Assembly (NCBI RefSeq): GCF_000003855.2
Contig: NW_003101676.1
Location: forward strand, 2,428,796-2,492,795
DNA from: Blastomyces gilchristii SLH14081
Lineage: Eukaryota; Ascomycota; Eurotiomycetes; Onygenales; Ajellomycetaceae
DNA length: 64,000 nt
Direction: 5' to 3'
The translations under genes were made by a program, and so were the position numbers. Each line of letters opens with the position of its first letter. The stretch's first letter is position 1. Below the pieces are notes generated by a model. The model saw nothing but the letters and a program-made list of their open reading frames with translations, made no database searches and was not told the DNA's origin. Below are positions 20,501 through 31,671 of this stretch, one piece after another.

Positions 20501-23090
20501 ATTTTAGTAAACTCACTATGATATGAATCTGAAGGAAAAAATGAGATCAAATTCAAACTTGAGTATATTTGAAAAAGAGATACTGTCTGTACTGTCATAC
20601 CCTACTCTTGACACATTTGATCTCTGTGTGTGAGATTCAGCAGATCATCTAGTTTAGTCTGAAGATGCTGCATATGATGATGAAATCAGCTGTTACTATG
20701 TAAATCATAGTTCAAATTCAGCTGATTCTTGTCATTGATAAAACAGCTTCAGTAAGATCTTCTCATGATTAATTCTTTGATCTCTGCATTGCTATTTTGC
20801 TGTGATATATCTTCAAGAAATGCCATGCAAGGTGCAATCACTCTCACCTTTTCTTCACTGATATTTATCATAATTCTCTCATAATTCAATGTAGATAAGT
20901 CATGTGATAATGCAGTGATAGTATCAGAGAAATTGATGTTATGAGAATCAAAGATTAGAATAAAAATATTGTTTCACTTTAAGCACTCAACAACACTCAG
21001 TGCAGAAATCATATAAAAACTTATCAAGCTTCAGTACATGTTCTGATATAAATCAAATTCATCAATGAACAATTGATATGATAGAGAAATAACTTGTATA
21101 TCAGAGTAAAATATACTTTTCAAAATATCTCATTTATATGCAGCAATTTTCAACTCAGTCTGAATCAGTGAAGATTTGCAATATAATCATATCTCAACAG
21201 CTTCAGTCTTGATTCTTATAATCTGATGAAGAAAATACTGATCTTTACTCTCATATTTCACTGATAGATTGAAATTCAATTCAAACATTGTATTCATATA
21301 AACATCAAGTTGATTCAGAATCTGAGTAATTAAGATATATTTTATCTCATCTTTCATTGTAATTAATTCAAATGAAATAAATGATGAATTCAAGAATGAT
21401 AATCTTTATACTATCTGAGAAGTATGATGAATGACTGCTTGAACTTTCAGAACTATTATATAAGATCTTATTCTCATATCTGAATGTCAGTGATCACATC
21501 TGATAAAACACACTCTCTTAATATGAGATATATCATTCAACTCTGATTTGTAGTAGCATTTGAAATTTTCACACTGATACTGAATAAAATCAGAAGGAAA
21601 AAGAGGTTTATTTATTAATGAATATTACATGAAGTTGCTGAAACAATATTTGACAGAGCTCTCTTAACTGTGAGATTGCTATAACTCAGTGAGATTGTTA
21701 ACAAGTTTCATCATTTCTATATGCATCTGGCACTGAAAATTTAAGGATTTGAGAAGAGCAGATATTAATGGAATTGAATTTTGAAAGTAGAGTGATCTCA
21801 TGAAGAATACAGTGAGATTTTTCTAAGCAGAACTCAGAGTTAGTATTTATATTGATGATACTATTGAAATTGATATTTTCTTAACTGATAAAATTGGAAA
21901 TTGTGCTCTGCATTGCTTTTTCAGAGTTGATAGGCCTTCAGAGAGCAGACTTATCAGTGATATATTCTTCAATAAATGCAGGATTTGCAGCAGTGATTGA
22001 TAGTTTTTTCAGGAAATACCTGACTCTTCAGCTAGACTGACCGTGTGACCGTGTCTGGGACCAGGACCAGATTTTTTGATAGTCTCATTACCAATTCGAC
22101 TGATCCCATTACACTGTTTTAACATTAGATAGTAGTCTCATACTGTTCCAGTGAGACTTACTGTCTACTCTTGTCACATTTTCCAAATGAGATCATGATT
22201 TCCACTTCTCAATTTAAATTATTTTTATTGCTTTAAATGACTTTAAATCTCATTTGAGTATTACCAAAAAGCGTTACTTTTTAAAAAATTAAAAATAGTC
22301 TAAAAAAAACCTTAAAATGTCTAAAAATAGTAACTTTATGCCAAGAATGGGACTAAATGGGACCAAATGAGACCACTTTCTCATTTTTTTCAAGTCATGG
22401 TTTCATTTTAAGATCTGATATATAGTCACTTTAAATGTTTTTTTGATAGCCAGTCCCAGCGGGATTCACGCCAAGAAATGTATGGGACCAGACCAAATGA
22501 GACCAAACATGAAATTCATGGTCCCGGCGGCCAGTCTATCTTCAGCTCAGAGTCTCATTGTCAAAACAAATGAATTCATTTCAAAGTTACTGTGTTTGTG
22601 AGCTATATCAATTACTGAATCAGAATCAATAAATTCATTAGTAGAATGAGAGACAGTAGTAATATCTTCAATAGTAGTATCTTTCATAGTAATATCTTTG
22701 ATAACTGACTTATCAGAATCTTCTTGATCATCATTTTCTGAGATATTTTTCAGAATATTCTTCAGAATATTCTCCTCAGTGTCTGCTTTTAAAAGTCACT
22801 CTATATACTCAACATTATCAGCAGCATTCTCATTATATAGCTCTGTCTTTAGACAATATTAGTTTTTATAATAATAAGACATTAAAAGTGATAAATGTAC
22901 TGAGAATAGCAATGCTTCTTCATCAGAAACATCATTATCTGAATCACTGTCAGTGAAATTCTCATTTGTAGTTTCTGGGAAAAGAGGGCTCTGAGATTGA
23001 AATTCTGATTAATCATTCTCAGATTCTTGTCTAGAGGCAGACAGCAGATAGCATTTCAGATTTTAATTAAACAGATATGACATTTTGCTT
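20500..23090 (-). pseudogene. Decayed transposase-like gene, interrupted by a MITE
   Basis: Translating the minus strand gives protein-like stretches separated by stops. Around 21,400-21,190 is an open piece (NQLDVYMNTMFELNFNLSVK). Around 20,870-20,800 is MAFLEDISQQNSDQRINHEK, and around 20,600-20,520 NLISFFPSDSYHSEFTKILE. These recall, from memory only, large fungal transposase-like proteins with motifs of the type MAFxGDMPQQN and DxxRSxPxDxxHSEF. An acidic stretch (DSDSDNDVSDEEALLF, about 22,950-22,900) may be its N-terminal part. The MITE at 22,033-22,538 splits the region. The family assignment is weak. Confidence 0.35.
22033..22538. mobile_element. hAT-type MITE, 506 bp, with exact 8-bp duplication
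   Basis: The ends form a terminal inverted repeat, TAGACTGACCG on the left and TAGACTGGCCG read inward from the right. TCTTCAGC occurs directly outside both ends (22,025-22,032 and 22,539-22,546), an exact 8-bp target duplication as made by hAT transposases. The inside holds repeated GGGACCA/AATGAGACCA words near both ends and no coding frame. Unlike its surroundings it keeps GGG, CCC and CpG words, so it probably arrived after most of the decay. A mutated relative starts at 60,106. Confidence 0.85.
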
Positions 23091-23448
23091 TCTGATATGA
23101 TTTGTAGAAACAAGTTGTGTAGTTGAAAAGATATAATTGAAGTGAGTGAGCAGTCTTGATAAAATAAAGAGATGAGGTTGAATTACTGAAAAGAAGTATA
23201 TTAATAAGAGCTGCAATCAGTAACAATCTACATTAAATTAATATTAATAACTAAACTGTTTTCTTTATTTCAAGATTATATTTCTGCAAGCTTCTGAAAC
23301 CAGTATTATTCATTGACTAGAATTTCAATCTAATTTTAAAAATAAATACTCTTATTAACTCTGATATGCTAGATCTTTCTGAACTTTCTCATCTAGTAGG
23401 TTTAATGAGACAATTCACTGATTTCAAAGAAAATTCAATATTAACATT
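22547..23448. other. AT-rich decayed DNA left of Gypsy-2
   Basis: Probably the N-terminal part of the decayed transposase-like region on the minus strand up to about 23,090. From there to 23,448 I recognise nothing. Confidence 0.4.
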
Positions 23449-23452
23449 TCTT

Positions 23453-23626
23453 TGTGGTTCGGAAGAACGTACGACCGTCGGATAATAACGCGGCCGCTTC
23501 CGAACTTGCTTACGAGTGTAAAGGGGGCTATAGCAGCCACTAATTAATTTAGTGTACAATATTATGATAAATAAGAAGCCGGCGTACACCTGTAATTGTA
23601 CACTGGCAAGCAACCTTTGAATCACA
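23453..23626 (+). repeat. Gypsy-2 left LTR
   Basis: 174 bp, TGTGGTTCGG...GAATCACA. It holds a 9-bp inverted repeat, GTTCGGAAG and CTTCCGAAC, about 30 bp apart, and a NotI-type GCGGCCGC. It differs from the right LTR by about 20 transitions and no indels by eye. Confidence 0.85.
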
Positions 23627-24699
23627 TCTGATAGCATGTCTAAAAACTGGTGAGAAGCGCAGGCTTCTTCAGGGCGTGATAATTCCATCTACAAAGTGAT
23701 TTGTAGTTATCATGCCAGTGTGGTTCTAGAATGCCTCAAAAGATAGTGTATGAAGAGCAGTGAGTGAAAGAGCATCTGATTGATACTGCTTTGCTTGTTG
23801 AGGGAAAACTTCATATTCAGATGAATGCCATGTATGGGACATGAACAGATGAGGTGTGAGAAAGGAAATAAGAGTGATGAACCAGATTCAAAGAAGTCTG
23901 CTCTCTACTCAAAAGAAGGATAAAAAGAGAGAAATGATCACCACCGGAGTTGTATGATGATATCAGAAATCATATAATGATATAGTGATATAACAATACA
24001 GCAATATAATGATAGACATTGTACAATCAATGAGAAATCACTGAAATGAATATCTTCTCTAGTCAATACAAATAACACCCTTCTCTGCTATCTGAACTGA
24101 AAGATATGCAGAATCTCTCAGAGAGTTTACTTAAAGTAGTAAGAAAAGCAGCTGAAACTGCTGAATCAGAATTGAAGCTCTGTATATGTACAAGAATTCT
24201 AAATGAGATTGAGATCTTGTGTATACAGTGACAGTCTGAGATGAAAGTCAAACAACAATTGATATTCACTGCAGATCAAGCATTTACTATGAAGAGCTTC
24301 ACTGACACAATCACTATCATTAATAAGAATAGAGAAAACCAGATGTTAGATCTGTAGCAGAAGATCAAATGTTTACATAGATAGATAACTATACTGAATC
24401 TGAAGATTCTATTATAATTGTTCATGATCTCTTCAGAAGTATATACATTATCAGAGATCACTGTGCAGAATGAGAATCTAAGCATAAGATATATCAAGTC
24501 AGAAGATCTGCTGAAACTATCAAGCTTTAATAGTAACTGAAAAAATAATGCTGCAATCAGCTGACTAAGTCAGATGTGATCATATTATCAGATTGAATGT
24601 GAACTCACAGACAGACAGTTAACAGAATTTCAACAAGTCTTAAGATCTGCTGCATTTCTACACAGAAAAGCAAAGTCATTATAAATAACTAATGAAAAG

Positions 24700-25300
24700 A
24701 TGAATCTTACAGACTCAGAGTAATATTCATTCTCATAAACATGAAATGAGTTTTTCAAATGAATCTTGCACAACTTTGAGAAAGTGAATATATAAGATAA
24801 GTGTTACAAATGCTTCACTGAGTATAGATAAGTAAGTGATCTTACATCATACTTTACACACTTCAGCTTACACTATCTCACATTGAATGAAGAGCTTTTA
24901 ATATCTTTCTGTTTACAGATCTTTATTCATGATCTTATATCTGAGTTAAGAGTGAAATGAAAATGCTTAATCTCACAGTCAGACACAGTGAAAAAAGTAT
25001 ATAATATTCTTATCATACAGAAACAAGTGAGTCAATTATGACAGAAAATACTGCAATTGAGTATGTCTCAGTGAAGAATGAGTAATCAGACTTCTATGAC
25101 ACAAGTTATACATCTGAATACAATGAATCTAGATCTGAATGTCATTGTTAAAGTACTGAATTCTCTGAAAAAGAGATTCTCTGAGTGAAAATCTTGATAT
25201 TATGAACATTGAGCTTGCTTCAACTGCAGATGTCAAAATCATAATATAAAAGATTACACACAGTGTGCACAGTTAAGAAAAGTAAGAGAGTTAAAAAACT
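24700..25300 (+). pseudogene. Gypsy-2 gag remnant
   Basis: Stop-ridden frame on the plus strand. At about 25,206-25,260 the sequence reads CFNCRCQNHNIKDYTQC, a CCHC knuckle in which the last Cys appears to have become Tyr (TGC/TGT to TAC/TAT). The start is undetermined. Long upstream stretches (23,700-24,700) may be part of gag but have no motif that I recognise. Confidence 0.5.
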
Positions 25301-25499
25301 AACAGAATCAGTGAGCTCAGAGACACTCACTGATATTCTATGAATAGTCTTCAAAGTGAAAGAGATGTCTGTGTTAGATGATTCTCTGAATTCTGTGAAT
25401 ATCAAGAAGAAGCAGACTTCTGACTGAAATGTGAGTGAGAATGAAGTAAATGCTCATCTCAATACCTTGAGACCTGAAATATTAATGTATAAGAAACAC

Positions 25500-28400
25500 T
25501 TGAGTAAGAACAGAGAGATGACTGCAAAAGTGTTAGCAGACACAGAAGCTTCTATATAATATATTAGTAATTATATAATCTGAAGACTGAAAGAGGTCTG
25601 CTGAGTGAAGAATCCCTGATGTATAAGATTATCTGATAACTGATATTTAATATTACTTATAAGAGTAAGAGTTCTCTTACACTTTGAAGAATGATCTTGC
25701 TATATTTGAGTGCAAGAGCTGCAGAACATGAAATATGATCTTATTCTCAGACTCAATTGATTTCAAAGGTTCAATTCACAGATTCAATGATGTACATATT
25801 ATATACAGTTGACTGATAGAAAGAAAACAGTTCATACAATTCTATCAACTGATATGAGAAGGACATTTCACATCTCTGATATAGAAGAATTAAATCTGCT
25901 TATATATTAATAAGTAAAGAGAATGATTTACAAGACCTCATCTGAAAGCATTCTGTATATCATACAGAATCTGAAAGTGAAGAAAACTAAGATAAAGAAT
26001 ATATAAGAGAATAAGTATATGAAGAAGCTTCTGAAGAAGTATGAAAAGATCTTCTGAACAGATCTTTCATCAGAATTGTCACTGAAATGAGAATTTGTAC
26101 ATGAGATTGACACAGAGAATGTAAAACCAGTCAATCAGAATGTATACTCTCTGTCACAAACACATCTTGAAGAACAGAAGCATCAGATTACAGACCTTCT
26201 AAAATGTGATCTTATACAATTCTCATCAAGTGTGTGAGGCTTTCCAGTTCTATTCATAAAAAAGATAAGTGAGAAGTGACAGATGTGTATTGATTATCAA
26301 GCATTTAACAAGCTTATGATCAAGAATGAATATTCACTGTTATGAATTCAACAATAGTTAAATACAGTTGAAAACATCTGATATCTATTGAAGATTGATC
26401 TTCTCTCAGAATACTGACAGATTCATGTAGACAAACTGTCAGTCTCATGAATCACATTTAATATATAATAAGAGAAGTTTGAATTTCTGATAATATCATT
26501 TAATCTGATAAATGCACCTGTTATCTTTCAAATGATGATAAATATGATTCTTCATAAATAAAATAAAACCTCATATCTTGTATATCTTGATAACATTCTA
26601 GTCTTTTCAAACTTATATAATGAATATCTGAAGCATCTTGATAAAGTGCTTACAACTCTGGCAGAGTATAAGCTCTACATCAAATCAACAAAGTGTGTGT
26701 TTGAAATAAAAGAGTTGAAGTTTGTAGAATATGTAGTGAGTGATGACTATATACATCTCATTCTGAAGAAATTGAATATCATAGTGAATTGACTGTGACT
26801 GAGAAATGTATATTATGTACAACAGTTTCTTGAGTTGATCTCATATTACTGCAGATTTATCAAGGATTTCACATGAATATCAGCATCACTCTCAGATCTC
26901 TTAAGAGAAATAGATACAAATCTGTGAAAGAAGAAGTATCATTCAATTATCTGAAATGCTGTGTGTGAAGAGGCTTTTCTTATACTGAGAGAATATGTAA
27001 TAACATTCTCAGTGCTTATTCAATCAGATTATAATAAACCTTTCTACATTGAGATGAACACATCTGAATGAGCTATCAAAGGCGCTCTTCTACAGATGAG
27101 TAAGAACAGCAAGATGCACTCAGTGACATATAATGATAGAAAACTATCAGATACTGAGCTCAATTACTCAGTGTATGAAAAGGAATTGCTAGTGATTAAG
27201 CACACACTGGCATTGTGAGATAGATATATTGACAACAGGTATACAATAACAGTGATTACAGATTATGAAAGCCTTATCTATCTATAATTGATAATAAAAT
27301 CTTTCAAACACTTAGCATGTTGAATCTCAGAGTTTCAAGTGTATAATCTTCATATTAAATACTGAAAGAGATCAGATACTGTGATATCTAATACAATCAG
27401 TTGCAGATCTGATTTCATGAGTGAGAATTCTGTGAATCAGGCACAAGAGATGTTCATGTTAAACATGCTGAGAGAATGCAAGAAATCAGAATGAATAAAT
27501 ATCATAATCTCTTACTTAAAGAATGACAAGATATCAGATAACAAGTGTCTTGTGAGAGTAGTAGAAGAGATACTTTCAAACTTCAAGCTGAGAAAATTGA
27601 AAAATAATGTTGTGCTTTACTACAATCTAGAATATGCAGAAGCTCTGTATCTAGAACTCTTATTTAGACATGACTTAATGACTCACATGCACAAGGAATT
27701 CAGTCACTTAGAAAGCTCTGAACTCATGAGTGTACTCAAATCAAGAGTATACTGGCCAAGCATGATCAAGAACATTCAGATGTATACTTACAAGTGTCTG
27801 AATTGCCAGGTTGTGAAAGAATCTAAGAAAGAGTTAGAATATGAGAAAGTACAACATCAGATGAAGTGTATGATACAACTGTTTAAACAATGAGAAGTGA
27901 ATCTCATAGACATATTACTGTGAATATCAAATGAAAATTGATGAATAATCACTGCTATTAATTACACTACTGACTGATCAGTTGTGAAAGCAGTTTCAGA
28001 GATGACAGAGAAGATGATGATGAAGTTTCTACATAATAAGATCTATATCAACTATGAAATACTGTGTGAGATTCTAACTGATAATAGTGTAAATCTCATA
28101 GAAGAAGTAGTGAGGCATTTCATGAACCAGTTACAGACAAGACATTGTAGAACAATATCATATCATCTACAGATGAACAGGAAGATGAAACACTTGAATG
28201 AAATCTTGAGCAACATGCTAACAAAATATCTAGTAAGCAAGTCTATGAGATTATGAAATGAATATCTCAGTCAGGCACTATCAGTCACGTGAATTCAGCA
28301 GCATGTAGTCTTCAAGTGTTCATCATTCTACCTGTTGTGTGAATTGCATTCATGCATCCCGGAGAATGCTTCAGAAAAGATGAAGAAGGAAACAACAGTC

Positions 28401-28830
28401 ACAGACACAGAACCAAGATTGAAAGAGATCAGTCACACACATATAAAAGCTAACAAGTTACTCCTGAACTGAGCAATTCAATCAAAAAGAATATGAGACT
28501 CACTAGTTAAGAAATTGAGTCTCAAGATAAAAATGTGAGTTCTCATATATAATGAGAGTTCTGAGAAGTTTCAATCTAGATAATTTAAGTTATATAAAAT
28601 ACTTAAATCACATTCTCTGAGAATATACACATTGAAAGAATCAGAGGAATGAGTCTTATGTAACTTAATCAATAATTCATGACTTGTGAAAGTAAAGATG
28701 CAAGATCTGAGTGAATCATGATCATCTGCAGTACTATTATCAGTGTTGAAAAAGAAGAGACTTATAATTGAAAAGCCTTGTGAAGTAAGAGAAATCATAG
28801 ACACTTATAAATTAGATGATCTCACTTATT
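25500..28830 (+). pseudogene. Gypsy-2 pol remnant: protease, RT, RNase H, integrase
   Basis: A protease core ADTEAS (expected DTGAS, Gly to Glu) lies at about 25,535-25,555. RT motifs include CIDYQAFNKL (about 26,285), FEFLIISFNLINAP (about 26,470-26,515) and YLDNILVFS (about 26,583-26,610; the second catalytic Asp reads Asn). RNase H shows FYIEMNTSE, ELNYSVYEKELLVIKHTLA and TVITDYESL (about 27,050-27,275). The integrase H2C2 region and core occupy about 27,552-28,256, the longest open pieces. A C-terminal GPY-like segment (VLIYNESSEKF, about 28,538) follows; no chromodomain is seen. Expected Trp codons are mostly TGA. Confidence 0.75.
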
Positions 28831-31493
28831 TCAATCTTTTCATGATTATAAGAAAAGAATGAGAAGTAATGAAGAAATCAGATGAATATCACACTTCAAT
28901 AAGTAATAAGACTGTAGCTGATTGTATGATAACATGCTGTAGATAGTAGATGTAACATAGCAAAGAGCAGTCTCAAAGCAGCAGACTTGCACATGAGTCA
29001 GATTGCAGAAGAAAAAGGAATTCAGAGTTGAATTCAACTGTTTACATCAGTTCAATCACAGAGATCACAGAGAATGAACTATCTGAAACATCTGCAGATA
29101 TGTGAGACTAAGCTATCTTAATCTCTGAGAATGCTCAGAGATCAGATAAGATTAGTTTTAATAAGCTGTTCACTGTAGTGATCTGAGTGAGTGAAGAGAG
29201 ACAGTATAATGTGTGAGATAGAATTACAAAAGATGAAAGCTGCTGAATCTAGTCACTGAACACTGTATTATATAGAGATCATGTAAGAGTAGTGGCTAGC
29301 AAATAAAGAAAAAGTGTAAGAAAAGAAAAGAGATAATGAATTAATCATCAACTGTAAGAGTTGACTGTAAAAGACAAATATTATCATATATATCTCATTC
29401 ATTTTCATACATCACACATTTAATCTATTTTCAACATCATGTCACCTGGAAAATGTCAAAAATAAAAGAAATCTCAAAACTTGAGATCTGTAAGAAATTC
29501 AAGAGCTGCAAGCTGCTCTTGCAACAACACTGTGCATGTCTCTGATTCCTCTATCACTCTGTGTACAACATTAATGTCATTTATCACAAGATAGACTGGA
29601 ATGCTAATATAGAAATATGTACATATACACATAGAAAAATTGAAGAAGAGCACAGAACTCACAGAATCAGAAGTCAGAGTAGAGAGAATGAAGACAGAAG
29701 AAATAGAAGAGAGAGAAGACATAGAATCAGATAAATGACAGCAGAAGTCACTCAGAGCTGAATACTTATAATTCAATGTGTGCACAACCTTCTCTGCAGA
29801 GAAGGAAGAGAAAGTAATGAGAGAAGCTTAAGAGTAGAAGGAAATAGTCTCAGCAGTGTTATTATCTTTGATTAGAATGATCTCTGACACTGAAGCAACT
29901 AAGAATCATTGTTAGCATATAAAAATCATAAAATCAGAAATGAGAATAGTTACTGAATGAACACTCACTGATCTTAAAGTTATATACATAATTACAACAT
30001 ATACAAGACTTCTCAGAAAGAGAGAGAGAGACATAGAGAAATACAGGAAGCAGAATGCAGTATATAAACCACTCATTTTCATAACAATATCTCAGATAAG
30101 ATATATAAGTCTTACATCTACAGGTGTAAAAGAGTACAATATCTGTGTTTCCATTTCTGAAAACACAGATATCTTTTGCCTGTATCACAAAGTCAGATAA
30201 CAGATATCAGAGAATAGACTGATATAAATCTATTATTCTGAAGAAATTTATCAGAGTAGATATCTCTGTAATATTGAACTTTACAGTTGTAAAAAGCTTC
30301 TTAATGTCTGTGAATATCATGACTTCATACACAGTAAAATTCATAACAATTTCTTCTAAGAATAGAAAAATCAGTGTTAGAAAGAAAAGATGAAAAAGAA
30401 AAAGACTTATAATTTTAACACTGTTGAGAGAAGAAGTGATTCTCTGATATAAATGAATAATTATCTTATCATGAATATTTAAAATAAATGTAATAATCAG
30501 TGTCTGTGACTGAGCTTCAGATAGTTATATTATACACAGTCTTCATATAATAAATCATTCTGAGAGTTGATAAGAAGGGCAGAAGTGTACACACTGAGAA
30601 ACATAGTTTATTAAGTCTATACAACATCTTCTTGAAACAGAAAGAGCTGATAATGAAAGCAGAGACAGTAAAACCAGAAGTAGCAGAAGTGAGAGTCATG
30701 AGAACAGAGGTAGCAGAAGCGGGACAATCAGACACAGAGACAAGTGTAGAAGATTGAGAGAGAGTAGCAGAGAAAGAAGCAGCAGAAGAAACAGAGAGAG
30801 ACATAGAAGACTCAGTCACACATAATACAAACAATTTCTTCATTATTACATTCTTCAAGTTCTTGATCAATGATTCAACATTGAGTTCACTATTATTAGT
30901 AAATGTGAATCTGTCAACATATGAAAATTCTATATGAATAAAAACAATATATCAGCATATGCATTTATGTAAAATTATGCCAGAAAACATGATCAGAAAC
31001 CCACTGAGAAGAAAACAGTTAAGAATGTATAAGAAGATAAAGAAGGTGTGCTATTTATAGTAGTATATTCTGATAAGTGTTAGAAGATAAATAAGTTCTG
31101 ATCACATTTCACAATATATTACACTTACTGCTAATAAACTGCCTGGTATAAGCACTACAATGACACTTGTTATGAGAATGAGAGGCCATTGTCAGAAACA
31201 TGTACAATGTGATAGATGAACAGATAGAAAGAGTTGAACAGAAGAGAGAGTAGAAATCTTGAATAAAGATGATATTCAATAATGATAATAATGAAGAAAA
31301 TGATTGAAGAATGAGAAAAGTTAGTGAATAAGAGATGTAATATAGTGAAAGTTTCTTTGTAAGAGCATACACAGAATGCTAGCTGAATCAGAGATAGGTC
31401 ACAAGATCACAAACACTAGTGGCGTGCTAATCCGCATGAAGCTAGGGCGGATGTCATGGTCATGTGAGTGTGACTGAATCTGGTGAGGAAGGA
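28830..31493. other. Gypsy-2 3' region, unassigned
   Basis: About 2.6 kb between integrase and the right LTR, AT-rich with many AGAGA/TCTCA words. Minus-strand open frames (29,474-29,785; 30,517-30,870; 31,109-31,372) are Ser/Leu-rich products of that composition and show no domain. It could hold an older nested insertion or an element-specific 3' region. Confidence 0.4.
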
Positions 31494-31667
31494 TGTAGTT
31501 CGGAAGAATGTATAACTGTCAAATAATAACGCGGCCGCTTCTGAACTTGCTTATGAGTGTAAAGAGGGCCATAGCAGCCACTAATTAATTTAGTATATGA
31601 TATTATGATAAATAAGAAGCCGGCGTACGCCTGTAATCATATGCTGGCAAGCAACCTTTGAATCACA
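31494..31667 (+). repeat. Gypsy-2 right LTR
   Basis: 174 bp, TGTAGTTCGG...GAATCACA, preceded by a purine tract and followed by TCTT. It has fewer CpGs left than the left LTR. Confidence 0.85.
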
Positions 31668-31671
31668 TCTT

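Larger units (their letters stand above)
23453..31667 (+). mobile_element. Gypsy-2: second Ty3/Gypsy-type element, heavily mutated
   Basis: Two 174-bp direct repeats (23,453-23,626 and 31,494-31,667) begin TGTRGTTCGGAAG and end GAATCACA. TCTT flanks both outer ends (23,449-23,452 and 31,668-31,671), consistent with a 4-bp target duplication. A purine tract GGTGAGGAAGGA precedes the right repeat. Between them, on the plus strand, gag, protease, RT, RNase H and integrase remnants can be read in Ty3/Gypsy order. After integrase lies a long, unassigned 2.5-kb stretch. The copy is more decayed than Gypsy-1. Confidence 0.8.

Noticed and set aside
23459..23470. Shared CGGAAGAACGTA between the Gypsy-2 LTR and the island-edge element end
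   Set aside because: Only about 12 bases match and the flanking sequence does not align; treated as chance.
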